From: Chloracidobacterium sp.
GTDB lineage: Bacteria > Acidobacteriota > Blastocatellia > Pyrinomonadales > Pyrinomonadaceae
Assembly (NCBI GenBank): GCA_016720705.1
Contig: JADKKB010000007.1
Location: 744,001-808,000 of the forward strand
Direction of reading: 5' to 3'
Length of the DNA stretch: 64,000 nt
Translations under genes and position numbers: made by a program
Shown here: piece by piece, positions 45,340 to 55,470 of the stretch
Numbering within the stretch: the first letter of the stretch is position 1
How the letters are laid out: every line of letters begins with the position of its first letter
The notes under the pieces: model-generated
Told to the model about the DNA's origin: nothing
The model's input: only the letters and a program-made list of their open reading frames with translations
Database searches by the model: none

Positions 45340-46236
45340 CTATCCCAATTTCAGATCTTTCAGAATCCCTTTCAGAAGCCCACGAGTCTCAGCAGTCACT
45401 CGAACCAACGGGAGTCTCAAATTCTCTTCGCACAAGCCCATCTCTTTCATCACGAACTTGCACGGAGCGGGCGACGATTCGATGAAGTTTGCTTCCATCA
45501 AAGGCAGTATTTTGTAGTTGATTTTTCGTGCGAAATGGAACGAGCCGTTCAGCGCGTGTTCGACCATTTTCGCAGTTTCTTTTGGGATTTCGTTGGCACA
45601 AACTGACACCAGGCCATCTGCACCAAGAGAAATAAGCGGTAAGGTTGACGCATCATCGCCCGAAAAAACTCTGAAATACTTAGGACGATTAGCGATTATT
45701 TCCATAACTTGAGAATAATTGCCCGACGCTTCTTTGGTCGCAACGATGTTGTTAAACGTGTTCGCCAATCGTAGCGTAGTGTCGGCCGAAATATTCGAAG
45801 CGGTCCGCGATGGTACGTTGTAGAGCATAATTGGAAAACCCATTACGCTCTTTGCGATCTCGGAATAGTGGGCGAATATGCCTTCCTGTGTCGGTTTGTT
45901 ATAGTACGGAGCCACGATCAACGCGGCGTCGGCCCCTGCCTCACGGGCTTTGCGTGTAAAATCAATCGTCGCTGCGGTGCTATTGCTTCCCGTTCCGGCA
46001 ACAACGTGAGCGTCGATCCGTTTTGCAACCTCGACCGTCATTTTGATGACGTGCAGACGTTCGTGCTCGTCCATCGTCACGCTCTCACCAGTCGTCCCGC
46101 ACGGCACAAGTATCTTGACGCCGCCCTTCACCTGCCGCTCGACAAGTTTCCGGAAGCAATCGTCATCGATCGAGCCATCCTTATGGAAAGGCGTCACCAA
46201 GGCGGTCGCACACCCACTCATCCATTCGATCCTCAT
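45340..46236 (-). CDS. dapA: 4-hydroxy-tetrahydrodipicolinate synthase
   Basis: 298 residues from ATG 46236; a later ATG at 46221 (SGCATALVTPFHKDGS) matches the family start and has GAGGA about 9 bp upstream. PCGTTGES, PIMLYNVPSRT (Tyr) and the Schiff-base lysine in IVATKEASGN are present. It condenses aspartate semialdehyde with pyruvate. It follows dapB on the minus strand. Confidence 0.95.
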   Translation of the reverse strand: MRIEWMSGCATALVTPFHKDGSIDDDCFRKLVERQVKGGVKILVPCGTTGESVTMDEHERLHVIKMTVEVAKRIDAHVVAGTGSNSTAATIDFTRKAREAGADAALIVAPYYNKPTQEGIFAHYSEIAKSVMGFPIMLYNVPSRTASNISADTTLRLANTFNNIVATKEASGNYSQVMEIIANRPKYFRVFSGDDASTLPLISLGADGLVSVCANEIPKETAKMVEHALNGSFHFARKINYKILPLMEANFIESSPAPCKFVMKEMGLCEENLRLPLVRVTAETRGLLKGILKDLKLG

Positions 46237-46335
46237 TGTCATAAACACAGATTAACACAGAAATGAAGGCGGAAACACGACCGGTAGGGAGTGTGTTTTC
46301 GACAAGGTTATCTATAGCGGCCCCGAACGCAGTTG

Positions 46336-47043
46336 CTACTGCTCTCTGTTCTGACAGATCTCATCTATAACTTCCGTAAACTCATAAAACCCTGTCTTTC
46401 CGATTATCCATTCGGCGGCGAGGATCGATCCGGCGGCGAAACCTTCGCGGGAGCGCGCAGTATGCTCTAGTAGAATTTGGTCGGCCACGCCGTCAAAGCC
46501 TACACGGTGCGTGCCCGGAATGTTGCCCGCTCTTGTTGCCGAGACGCTGAATTCATCTGTGATGTGTTCAGCAACAATATCTTTAAGTTTAAGGGCTGTT
46601 CCGCTCGGGCTATCTTTTTTGCGTGAGTGATGCTGTTCCTCGATAAATGCTTCGTATTCGGGAAACTTCGCGAACAACTTCGCCGCGTGTGCTACGACGC
46701 GGTAAAAAAGATTGATGCCGATCGAAAAATTAGCCCCGAAAACCATCGCTCCGTCTTTACTGTTGACTAATTGCTCGACCTCTTCGCGTTCAACATTCCA
46801 GCCCGTCGTACCCTCTACTAGCGGCACCTTCGCCAACAGACAAGCCTCGACATTTCGCCGCACCGCGTCCGCCGTCGTGAAATCGATCGCGGCATCGACG
46901 CCGCGAAGTTGATCCGCGAATTCAGCCGACGACGAGCGGGCATCAGAACTGTCGATGACAACGGCGATCTCGTGTCCTTTGACTTCGGCAAGATGGTGGA
47001 TGATTTTCCCCATCGCCCCGTAACCGATAAGTGCAAGTTTCAT
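46336..47043 (-). CDS. dapB: 4-hydroxy-tetrahydrodipicolinate reductase
   Basis: 235 residues. It has ALIGYGAMGKIIHHLAE for nucleotide binding, DFTTADAVRRNVEACL, VPLVEGTTGWN, FGANFSIGIN and EQHHSRKKDSPSGTALKL with the catalytic His/Lys set. A second, damaged copy of its 5' third lies at 50640-50836. It is the first gene of the dapB-dapA run. Confidence 0.95.
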   Translation of the reverse strand: MKLALIGYGAMGKIIHHLAEVKGHEIAVVIDSSDARSSSAEFADQLRGVDAAIDFTTADAVRRNVEACLLAKVPLVEGTTGWNVEREEVEQLVNSKDGAMVFGANFSIGINLFYRVVAHAAKLFAKFPEYEAFIEEQHHSRKKDSPSGTALKLKDIVAEHITDEFSVSATRAGNIPGTHRVGFDGVADQILLEHTARSREGFAAGSILAAEWIIGKTGFYEFTEVIDEICQNREQ

Positions 47044-47158
47044 AGCCTGATGATAGCGGAAAAATTCCTATTGTGAAATCTCTTCGGAACGGCTAGAATA
47101 AGAGTATTGACTCCTTGTTTCCTCCCCTCGTTTTGTCCACCCGTATTAATTCCTTCCT

Positions 47159-49324
47159 ATGAAAAACCTAATCCTGATCGGAGCAATTTTAATTGGCGTT
47201 TTTTCCGCTAACTCGTTTGGTCAGTCGACATTGATAACTCGAAACTCTGTCTGGAAATATCTCGACAATGGTTCTAATCAGAGCACGCAATGGCAAAGCT
47301 CGAATTATAATGATTCAAATTGGGCGTCCGGGAATTCCGAACTCGGCTACGGTGATGGAGGAGAAACTACAACGGTCAGTTATGGCAGTGATGCCAACAA
47401 CAAGTACATAACCACTTACTTTCGAAAGTCGTTTGTCGTCGCCGATCCGACATTATATTCAAGTTTATCATTAAGCTTAATTCGTGATGACGGAGTTGTT
47501 GTCTACTTAAATGGTTCGGAGATATACCGATCAAACATGCCCGCCGGCACGATCAACTACCAGACGTTGGCACCAGTCGCAATCGGCGGAGCGGATGAAT
47601 CGACTTTTCTACAGTCGACTATTAGTCCGAATTTGCTTGTGACTGGAAACAACCAATTGGCGGTCGAGATTCACCAGTCAGCAATCACGAGCAGCGATAT
47701 AAGTTTTGATCTCGAATTACTGGGTCAGAATACCGCACCGACCGCGGCGGTTACGCGCGGTCCGTACCTTCAAATGGGCAACGAAAGTTCAATGACCGTG
47801 CGATGGCGGACAGACGTCCCAACCAATAGTCAGTTGAGGTTTGGCACCTTGCAGGGAAGTCTAACCAGCACCGTTGATGACCAGACAGTAATAACCGATC
47901 ATGAGATTCGGGTCTCAGGTCTTCAGGCCAAAACCAAGTATTATTATTCGATCGGCACTACCACGCAGGTAATGGCCGGAAATGACACAAACCATTTCTT
48001 TATCACTTCGCCGATCGCTCGTCCGAGCGACTTTTACCGTTTTTGGGTATTGGGCGATTCGGGTACTGCGACCGCCAGTGCCCGCGCGGTACGCGATGCG
48101 TATCTTTCTTTCAACGGCAGCACCTATACAAATCTGGTACTTATGCTTGGTGACAATGCCTATCAGTCTGGCACGGATGCAGAATATCAAGCTGCGGTTT
48201 TCGACATGTATCCGACCGTTCTTCGTCAAACACCGCTTTGGACGACGATCGGTAACCACGATACGGCACAGTCTTCAACGCCCCCGAGTAGCCTGCCGTA
48301 TTTTCAGATGTTCACACTGCCCACGGGAACCGAGGGCGGCGGCGTTGCGTCCGGAACCGAGAAATATTACTCATTCAATTATGGAAATGTTCATTTTGTA
48401 TGTCTCGATTCAATGACTTCAAACCGTTCTTCGACAAGTCCAATGTTGAATTGGCTCAGAGAGGATCTGGCCCAAAACTCGCGGCCATGGCTTGTGGCGT
48501 TTTGGCATCATCCACCTTATACAAAGGGCTCGCACAATTCTGACACCGAAGCCGAGCTGATCGAAATGAGGACGAATGTGCTTCCGATCTTGGAATTATG
48601 GGGCGTTGATCTTGTGATATCCGGACACAGTCATTCGTACGAACGTTCGTATTTTATCGACGGGCACTATGGCAATTCGACGACGTTTAACAATGCGATG
48701 AAAAAGATGCCCGGCGGCGGCCGCGAAAATATCGACGGTGCCTATCGAAAATCGTATTTGAGCCCGCACTTGGCCAATCAAGGCGCGGTGTACGCTGTCG
48801 CCGGCAGCTCAGGACAGATTTCGGGGGGTTCCCTAAACCATCCTGCGATGTTCATTTCACTCAACAACCTGGGATCAATGGTCATCGACGTGCAAAACGA
48901 CCGAATGAATGCGAAATTTCTTCGTGAAAATGGAACTGTCGCCGATTATTTTTCGATTATTAAGGCTAACCCGACAGCGGCTTCGACCGCGATTCGCGGC
49001 ACGGTAAGGTCGTCGAATGGATCCGAGATGGCAAATGTTCGATTAACCATTACTAGCCCATCTGGGGCGACACGGTCGGCGATATCGAGTTCATTTGGCA
49101 CCTTTCAGTTTGATGCGGTAGCAATTGGCGAGACTTATGTTATCTCCGCAAACGCAAAAGGCTACACATTCGCGTCCCGGATCTTAACCGTCGATGACGA
49201 ATTGGCCGATCTTGAGATCATCGCCGTTCCTCAGGTTGGATATCAACCCCCAACTTCACGTGATAGCAAAAGAAGTTTTATTAAGATGGTCAAAACTCAC
49301 CCCGTCCAAAGCGGTCAATTATGA
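47159..49324 (+). CDS. Secreted purple-acid-phosphatase-like metallophosphoesterase
   Basis: 721 residues. A signal peptide (ending NSFGQ) is followed by a jelly-roll-like domain to about residue 190. A fibronectin-III-like PAP N-domain (TRGPYLQMGNESSMTVRWRT) comes next. The phosphoesterase domain has VLGDSGT, MLGDNAYQSG, TTIGNHD, WHHPP and ISGHSHSYERS. A carboxypeptidase-regulatory-like beta domain ends it. All five metal-ligand motifs are present. It overlaps the TPR gene by 4 bp (ATGA). Substrate unknown; an exported phosphatase for phosphate scavenging is likely. Confidence 0.9.
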   Translation: MKNLILIGAILIGVFSANSFGQSTLITRNSVWKYLDNGSNQSTQWQSSNYNDSNWASGNSELGYGDGGETTTVSYGSDANNKYITTYFRKSFVVADPTLYSSLSLSLIRDDGVVVYLNGSEIYRSNMPAGTINYQTLAPVAIGGADESTFLQSTISPNLLVTGNNQLAVEIHQSAITSSDISFDLELLGQNTAPTAAVTRGPYLQMGNESSMTVRWRTDVPTNSQLRFGTLQGSLTSTVDDQTVITDHEIRVSGLQAKTKYYYSIGTTTQVMAGNDTNHFFITSPIARPSDFYRFWVLGDSGTATASARAVRDAYLSFNGSTYTNLVLMLGDNAYQSGTDAEYQAAVFDMYPTVLRQTPLWTTIGNHDTAQSSTPPSSLPYFQMFTLPTGTEGGGVASGTEKYYSFNYGNVHFVCLDSMTSNRSSTSPMLNWLREDLAQNSRPWLVAFWHHPPYTKGSHNSDTEAELIEMRTNVLPILELWGVDLVISGHSHSYERSYFIDGHYGNSTTFNNAMKKMPGGGRENIDGAYRKSYLSPHLANQGAVYAVAGSSGQISGGSLNHPAMFISLNNLGSMVIDVQNDRMNAKFLRENGTVADYFSIIKANPTAASTAIRGTVRSSNGSEMANVRLTITSPSGATRSAISSSFGTFQFDAVAIGETYVISANAKGYTFASRILTVDDELADLEIIAVPQVGYQPPTSRDSKRSFIKMVKTHPVQSGQL

Positions 49325-50172
49325 GACGTATGCTTAAATTCATTTTGTGCTCAGGCATGCTCATCATCGGATGCTCACTTGTCGCGACTGCTCACGATGG
49401 TATCCATGAACAAATCGTTTCCGTGACAAAGGCAATTCGAAAGGCACCAAACAATCCGGCACTTTACCTAAAACGGGCTGAGCTTTACCGCCTTCATAAA
49501 GAGTGGCAAAACTCTGCACGGGACTTTGGCAAGGCTCGATCGATCGACCCAAAACTGACGATTGTTGACCTCGGGCGCGGCAAGCTCTTGCTTGATTCAG
49601 GGCAGTTCGCAAAGGCGAAAGTTGCACTTGAAATTTTTCTCGCCAAGGAGCCGCGAAGTTTCGAGGGTAATCTGACACTTGCCCGAATCTACCGGCAGAT
49701 GAAAGACATTAGCTCGTCTGCCGACTTTTTCTCGCGCGCGATCGGAATCTCACCGCAAGATTCCATCGAGATATATCTCGAGCGGTCCGATATCTTGGCG
49801 TCCGTGGGTAATTTCCATGGAGCCCTAAGTGGCTTGGACGAAGGAATAATTATACTGGGACCGATCTCGACGCTCGTGTCCGCGGCGATTGATCTAGAGA
49901 TCAAACGCGGTAATTTTAATTACGCACTGCTTAGACTAGACAGCTTTTCGGCCGGTCTGCAAAACAAGGAATCTCATCTGCTACGACGAGCACAAATACA
50001 GTTAATGGCGGGAAGACGATGTGAGGCTCGCAAAAGCCTTCAGATGTCTCAAAGCCTGTTCGACGCACTTTCACCTTCTCGAAGGAACATACGGGCGATC
50101 AAAGAGCAGACCGCTCAGTTGAACCGATCTTTGGCAGCAATACCGGCAAACGTTTGCGATCTAAAACAGTAA
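49321..50172 (+). CDS. Secreted TPR-repeat protein
   Basis: 283 residues with a signal peptide or lipoprotein-like start (FILCSGMLIIGCSL). Several TPR units follow (NPALYLKRAELYRLHKEW; RSFEGNLTLARIYRQMKD; SIEIYLERSDILASVGNF). It is translationally coupled to the phosphatase gene, so the two probably act together, for example as a scaffold for the exported phosphatase; that is inference. Confidence 0.8.
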   Translation: MRRMLKFILCSGMLIIGCSLVATAHDGIHEQIVSVTKAIRKAPNNPALYLKRAELYRLHKEWQNSARDFGKARSIDPKLTIVDLGRGKLLLDSGQFAKAKVALEIFLAKEPRSFEGNLTLARIYRQMKDISSSADFFSRAIGISPQDSIEIYLERSDILASVGNFHGALSGLDEGIIILGPISTLVSAAIDLEIKRGNFNYALLRLDSFSAGLQNKESHLLRRAQIQLMAGRRCEARKSLQMSQSLFDALSPSRRNIRAIKEQTAQLNRSLAAIPANVCDLKQ

Positions 50173-50186
50173 CCGGCAGTTGTAGA

Positions 50187-50836
50187 TCAATCTCGTCCAA
50201 ACGCCACCATTCGATATAAATGACGGGAAAATTGACTGCATCGGTTCAGAACAATTCCGATTAGAATTCCTGCCAATTTGTACCAGAACCGATCATATTG
50301 CCCGATTTGATGTGGGTTATTCGTGTTGATCGTGGCTAAGAGTTTTTTCACGAAGTTGACATAGAATTCAACAGCTTTTTCGAGATCTTCTCTACGCACA
50401 AATTCGTATTTCGTGTGAGCTACGAGGATCGATCCGGAGCCGAGAAGCAGAGGCTTGCCCCAGTTTAGCAAATGGGGAATGGCGGAGGTGAAACGCACGA
50501 CCTTTTGGTTGAAGCCTTCGACCTCGAGCAATCGGACCGACTCCCTGAATGAAAGTATCTCGATCTCACCGCGGCCGCGTACGGCATTGCGAAGAGCTTC
50601 CTCGATCGGCTGCTTTTTTCGTGGTCAGGCGGATGACGAGGCCTGCTTCGCCGCACCGCGTCAGCCGTCGTGAAATCGATAGCAGCATCGGCGCCAAGTA
50701 GTTTTTCCGCCAATTCGGCCGCCGACGACCCGGCGCCCGAATTAACGATGACAACGGTGATCTCGTAGCCTTTTTCTTCGGCAAGATGGTGAATGAGTTT
50801 CCCCATCGCCTCGTAACCGATAAGAGCTAACTTTAT
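50187..50836 (-). pseudogene. Chimeric remnant: 5' part of dapB fused to 3' part of dapE
   Basis: From 50836 the text is KLALIGYEAMGKLIHHLAEEKG ... DFTTADAVRR, a second copy of the DapB N-terminus with its start codon changed to ATA. Near 50640 it switches to DapE text (GLVIRLTTKK) and, after a one-base insertion, runs MLEVEGFNQKVVRFT, WGKPLLLG, SILVAHTK and EFVRREDLE. It matches the true dapE C-terminus closely; beyond about 50330 it is unrelated. It cannot be expressed as a protein from this start. Confidence 0.85.
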
Positions 50837-50899
50837 ACGTTTCTATAATTGAACAACATAGAGGCAGTTGCCGACCTTTCCTATATGTCGTTTTAACTC

Positions 50900-52786
50900 T
50901 TACTCAGCCGGCCAAATATTGTCCTTTGGGTTGTAGTCCAAGTAAATGCCGCCGTCGAGAGTGATACTTTTTATTGTTTTGCGGGAGGCGATCTTTACAG
51001 ATGCTTCCTTAGAGTTGTGCTGCCAAAGTGCAGGCGTTTGGTGAATCGTTTCGGTTGTGCCGTCTTGGTACGTCACGACGACATCCACGGGTGCGGGGAA
51101 TCCGCCTAGATTCTTGATCTTGATCGTCGAACGATTACCAGCCTTTTCGACTCCGACGACCGAATAATCGATATAGCCGTATGTAAAGAACCAAGCATTC
51201 CAAAACCAATTCAGATCTTTGCCGGTGGCCGTGTTAAAGCTGTTGTACATATCCCACGGTATTGGATGCTTACCGTGCCAATTGTCGATAAAAGAGTGCA
51301 GTCCCTTTCTAAATTCCACATCACCAAGCAGGTCTTTCAATGCAAGATACCCGAGTGCAGCACGGCCGTATTTATTCGACCCGTACCCGCTACCGGTTAA
51401 AACATTTTCAGGTGTCATAATCGGAATATCGGCGTCCGAATTAACATTGGCTATCCACCCGCGAACCCGAAAATTCTTAAAAGTCGGATCTGCCATCGGT
51501 TTACCGAAAGTAGCAACGTTGAAAAGATACTCAAACGCTGTCGTCCAACCTTCTTCCATAAATGCATAGCGACGCTCATTAATGCCCATATAGAACGGGA
51601 AATAACTATGCATTATTTCGTGAGCCGCAACGAACTCCTGCATTTCCGGCCGCCCCTGTGAGCTGTCATTCGCCATCATCGGATATTCCATATCGGCGAA
51701 ACCGCGAAATATCGTCATTTTCGGATACGGATACGGAACTCCCGGCCATTGGTTAGATGAGAACTCAAGCGAAGACTTTATGTACTTCACCATATTTGCG
51801 AAATTCTTCGACGGCTCATCGTAGGCCGCCTGTGTACTTGAGCGTCGACCGGTCTTTTTGTCTACGACGAGGCTGCCAGCGTCCCAGATATAATGATCGG
51901 ACAAACCGAAAGCGACATCCGAAACATTTTCCGCTTTCCACTTCCAGGTATTTGTCTCGTTCTGTGCCGTGACCTTGCCGGACTTCACCTCGTCCAGTGT
52001 CGCGATGTTTATCACGTCGTCACTGGTGAACGACTGTTTCAGACGTTCTGCTATATTCGGCTTCAAAACTTCGTCGGCATTCGTGAGATCACCTGTCGCC
52101 CAAACTATATAGTTTTTCGGCACTGAGACTTCAAGCGTGTAATCATCAAAATCACCAAAAAACTCGTGTCCCAACGTATGCGAGATATTGTCCCAGCCGT
52201 TGACATCATCGAGCACTGCAACGCGCGGATAAAAATAGGCGATATAAAACGACGTTGGATCAATAACACCTTCGCGTCCCGACTCCAAAACGAGTTCGTA
52301 ATGCCACTTAAATGAGAGTTTCACCGAGGCACCCGGAGCAAGCGGCTCGTCTAGCCTGATCGAGTTGTACGTCATTCCCTTCTGCCTGATGAGCGGCGTC
52401 CAGGCTTTCACCTTGCCGTTCTCAGAGAATTCGTCGACCGACACGTCCGACGTCAATTGATTCGAGCTAACCGGACGCTCACGCATCGCTTCCGGCGTAT
52501 GCACATTTAGTTCGAAACGCAACGTCAGCATCGGCAAAGCCTTTGCGCTGTTATTAGTGTATATAATGTCTTCGGAACCGCTAATCGTTCGGTTCGGCGG
52601 AGCGATATTCATTCGAATATTGTGAACAGATTTATTCTGGGAATACTTCGGTCCCGGCTTTCCATCCATACTCCGCGTCCCGTTCGCATAAGCGGCCTTA
52701 ACATTCCGCGGCATAAACAAATTCTGCCCCAAAACGGGGACCGCAAACAAGATCACACACACTAAATAACTGATTTGCTTTTTCAT
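50900..52786 (-). CDS. Secreted M1-family metallopeptidase
   Basis: 628 residues with a signal peptide (SYLVCVILFAVPVLG). The zinc motif is HEIMH near residue 389 with the downstream Glu in MEEGWTT, the M1 aminopeptidase arrangement. An N-terminal beta-sandwich precedes it (RFELNVHTPEAM, LDEPLAPGASVKLSFKW). It probably trims peptides in the periplasm. It lies between dapE and the chimeric remnant in the same direction. Confidence 0.9.
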   Translation of the reverse strand: MKKQISYLVCVILFAVPVLGQNLFMPRNVKAAYANGTRSMDGKPGPKYSQNKSVHNIRMNIAPPNRTISGSEDIIYTNNSAKALPMLTLRFELNVHTPEAMRERPVSSNQLTSDVSVDEFSENGKVKAWTPLIRQKGMTYNSIRLDEPLAPGASVKLSFKWHYELVLESGREGVIDPTSFYIAYFYPRVAVLDDVNGWDNISHTLGHEFFGDFDDYTLEVSVPKNYIVWATGDLTNADEVLKPNIAERLKQSFTSDDVINIATLDEVKSGKVTAQNETNTWKWKAENVSDVAFGLSDHYIWDAGSLVVDKKTGRRSSTQAAYDEPSKNFANMVKYIKSSLEFSSNQWPGVPYPYPKMTIFRGFADMEYPMMANDSSQGRPEMQEFVAAHEIMHSYFPFYMGINERRYAFMEEGWTTAFEYLFNVATFGKPMADPTFKNFRVRGWIANVNSDADIPIMTPENVLTGSGYGSNKYGRAALGYLALKDLLGDVEFRKGLHSFIDNWHGKHPIPWDMYNSFNTATGKDLNWFWNAWFFTYGYIDYSVVGVEKAGNRSTIKIKNLGGFPAPVDVVVTYQDGTTETIHQTPALWQHNSKEASVKIASRKTIKSITLDGGIYLDYNPKDNIWPAE

Positions 52787-52892
52787 ATTTCTATTTTCTA
52801 ACGTCGCTTTTCACTGATTATACGGCCTAGACAACTAAATTGATTCAACCGACTTAAAAATCGGCAACACGCAGGTGGTGCGTGGTTCCAAC

Positions 52893-53894
52893 TTAGCCTA
52901 ATAGTTTCAACACTAGGTTGTGATAGAGGACTGCAGCTTGTTCGAGATCTTCTTTACGCACAAATTCGTCTTTCGTGTGTGCTACGAGGATCGAGCCGGG
53001 CCCGAGCAGGAGCGGCTTGCCCCAGTTCGGCATATGCGGAATGTCGGTCGTGAAACGTACGACCTTTTGGTTGAAGCCTTCAACCTCGAGCATTCGGACA
53101 GGCTCACTAAATGAGAGTATCTCTATCTCCCCGCGGCCACGTACGACTTTGCGAAGAGCTTCCTCTATCGGCTGTTTTTTTGTGGTCAGGCGGATGGCAA
53201 GGCCTGCCTCGGCTCGCGGCGGAATGACGTTGAGGGCTATGCCGCCTTCGATCGTGCCAATATTTACCGTGGTCTCGCCAAAAAAATCATCGTTCGGGAA
53301 ACGCGTGTCGCGAATGTCGTCGAGAATGTCGAGCAGTTTCTCGATCGCGGATTCGCCTTCTTCGGGATACGCAGAATGAGCGGCCTTTCCGGTCGTCGTA
53401 AGTTTGACACGAAATGTGCCCTTCGAACCGATGGCGAGGTCGTTGTCTGTCGGTTCGCCATTGATCATATACTCGCATTTGGCGGCGAGCGGATGCAGAT
53501 TCGCCGCTTTCGCACCGGTCGATGCACGCTCTTCGTCAACGGTAAACAGCAGTCCGATGTCGTTTACGCCATCTTCTCTGAGTGACTCGGCAGCTTTGAT
53601 CTGGGCCGCGATTATTCCCTTCGCGTCGCACGAACCGCGACCGTAGATCTTGTCCGCATCCTCCGTAGGCGGAATAAATGGTGGCACCGTGTCCATATGG
53701 GTCGAGAGCCAAACTCGCGGAGTATCGTTTAGGGTCGCGATAACATTGTTTTGATTCTCGGATACTTTTTGAAGCTCGACGGACCAGTCAAGCGATTCCA
53801 GATGGTCACGCAGATAAAAACCGATCGGTTCCTCTTCGCCCGAGACCGAGGGGATCGACATCAGACTTTTAGTAAGTGTAAAAAGGTCGGACAT
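52893..53894 (-). CDS. dapE: M20-family deacylase, DapE-like
   Basis: 333 residues. Metal-site motifs LSTHMDTVPP (His-x-Asp), GRGSCDAKG, TVDEERASTG and the dimerisation segment KAAHSAYPEEG. The C-terminus is SILVAHTKDEFVRKEDL. With dapD, dapA, dapB, lysC and asd nearby it is most likely succinyl-diaminopimelate desuccinylase, but other M20 deacylases (ArgE, LysK) are similar. A partial copy is in the chimeric pseudogene. Confidence 0.85.
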   Translation of the reverse strand: MSDLFTLTKSLMSIPSVSGEEEPIGFYLRDHLESLDWSVELQKVSENQNNVIATLNDTPRVWLSTHMDTVPPFIPPTEDADKIYGRGSCDAKGIIAAQIKAAESLREDGVNDIGLLFTVDEERASTGAKAANLHPLAAKCEYMINGEPTDNDLAIGSKGTFRVKLTTTGKAAHSAYPEEGESAIEKLLDILDDIRDTRFPNDDFFGETTVNIGTIEGGIALNVIPPRAEAGLAIRLTTKKQPIEEALRKVVRGRGEIEILSFSEPVRMLEVEGFNQKVVRFTTDIPHMPNWGKPLLLGPGSILVAHTKDEFVRKEDLEQAAVLYHNLVLKLLG

Positions 53895-53923
53895 ATTTAT
53901 GCAAAATCAATTGGCAATTGGAT

Positions 53924-55288
53924 CTAAAAGAACGATCTGTGGAGTTCCCGTATCACATCCGACGCAAGGCCTTCTTTCACGACAAATGTCAGATTTACGC
54001 TCGACGCCCCGTGTGAGATTAAAGCGACATTCACGTCCCGAATTGTCGAAAAAACGGACGATGCTAGGCCCGTCGAGGCCCTTAGGCCCTCGCCGACGAC
54101 GCAGATCACGGCATAGCCGGAATCAACCTCAACGTCGCCAAGTCGCTTTAGTTCGGTAACGATCTTTTCCAGTTCGGCTGTATTATCGAGTGTAAGTGCC
54201 ACTGAAACCTCGGAAGTCGAGATTACGTCGATAACCGTACGAAAGCGTTCGAATACCTGGAATAACGCGCTCATAAAACCATAACTGCCGAGCATTCTGG
54301 CCGACGTGATCCGCAGGATCGTGATGTTATTTTTATGTGCGATCGACTTGATCTTGTTCGGCACCTCAGCAGAATCCGCGAGCACCATTGTGCCGACCGC
54401 GTCGGGTTCGAAGGTATTACAGACGCGAATCGGAATGGCGTGGTCGACCGCGGGCTTGATGGTCTTTGGATGTAGGACTTTGGCTCCAAAATATGCAAGT
54501 TCGGCAGCCTCTTCATACGAAAGCACCGGAATGGTGCGAGCCTCGCCGCATATCCGCGGATCACACGTCATTACGCCGGTCACATCGGTCCAGATCTGCA
54601 GTTGGTCGGCCCGAAGTGCTGCCGCCGTCATAGCCGCCGAATAGTCGGATCCACCGCGCCCAAGTGTTGTAGTTTCGCCGCCCCGATTGGCGGCGATAAA
54701 GCCGCCCATTACGGGTACTTCGCCGTCGGCGATAATCGGCTCGAGTTCGAGTTTGACTAGCTTTTCGGTTTCATCCCATATCGGCTGTGCGGCACCATAT
54801 TCATCATCAGTGACGATCATCCGCCGCGAATCGACCTGTCGTGCACGTATGCCTTTTGCCTTCAGAACCTCCGCAAGAAGTCGCGATGACAATTGTTCGC
54901 CGTACGATACGATCGCGTCCTTGAGTATTGACAGCGGCAGACTGCGGCGTGTGACGCGGATCAATAGGTCCGAAAGCTCACCTCGTGCCAAGTCCAATTC
55001 GCCGTTGAACGGGTTAGGCCGACCCGGCGGGATAAAATACCGCGAAACTTCGGCGTGGCGTTCGAAATGCGGTTCGAGCGAGAGAAATGCCTCGGCAAAA
55101 TCACCTTTCTTGGCCAGCTCAAACGCCGCAAGCAAGGCGTCCGTCACCTTGGTCATCGCAGAGACCACCACGACCGGACGGATAGATATCTGCGTGGAAA
55201 CGACGTGAAATACACGTTCGAACGCCGCTACGTCACCAACTGACGTGCCGCCGAACTTCAACACGGTTGGATGTAAAGCTACTCTCAC
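53924..55288 (-). CDS. lysC: Aspartate kinase
   Basis: 454 residues. KFGGTSVGD at the N-terminus, GRGGSDYSAAMTAAAL, TDVTGVMTCDPRI, then two ACT domains (NITILRITSARMLGSYGFM; DSGYAVICVVGEGL). These ACT domains usually allow feedback by lysine or threonine. It is 30 bp upstream of dapE. No lysine riboswitch is visible in the 180 bp before it. Confidence 0.95.
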   Translation of the reverse strand: MRVALHPTVLKFGGTSVGDVAAFERVFHVVSTQISIRPVVVVSAMTKVTDALLAAFELAKKGDFAEAFLSLEPHFERHAEVSRYFIPPGRPNPFNGELDLARGELSDLLIRVTRRSLPLSILKDAIVSYGEQLSSRLLAEVLKAKGIRARQVDSRRMIVTDDEYGAAQPIWDETEKLVKLELEPIIADGEVPVMGGFIAANRGGETTTLGRGGSDYSAAMTAAALRADQLQIWTDVTGVMTCDPRICGEARTIPVLSYEEAAELAYFGAKVLHPKTIKPAVDHAIPIRVCNTFEPDAVGTMVLADSAEVPNKIKSIAHKNNITILRITSARMLGSYGFMSALFQVFERFRTVIDVISTSEVSVALTLDNTAELEKIVTELKRLGDVEVDSGYAVICVVGEGLRASTGLASSVFSTIRDVNVALISHGASSVNLTFVVKEGLASDVIRELHRSFF

Positions 55289-55470
55289 AATTATTAAGTA
55301 AATTTAAGGTAAATCAGCCGCGTTAGCAAAACGATACAGAAATTTGGGGCCGCGGGCGAATTTCGAAAATATCCGGACGGACCACTTTCGCTAACTCCGG
55401 CGACAAGCAGTAGTGCAAATTCGGAATGATCGTCGAAAATGAACTTTTTCCGGTACGTTGACCGTTTGTA

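Noticed and set aside
55289..55470. Lysine riboswitch before lysC
   Set aside because: The region lacks the long conserved core of the L-box; nothing beyond short AT-rich stretches is visible.
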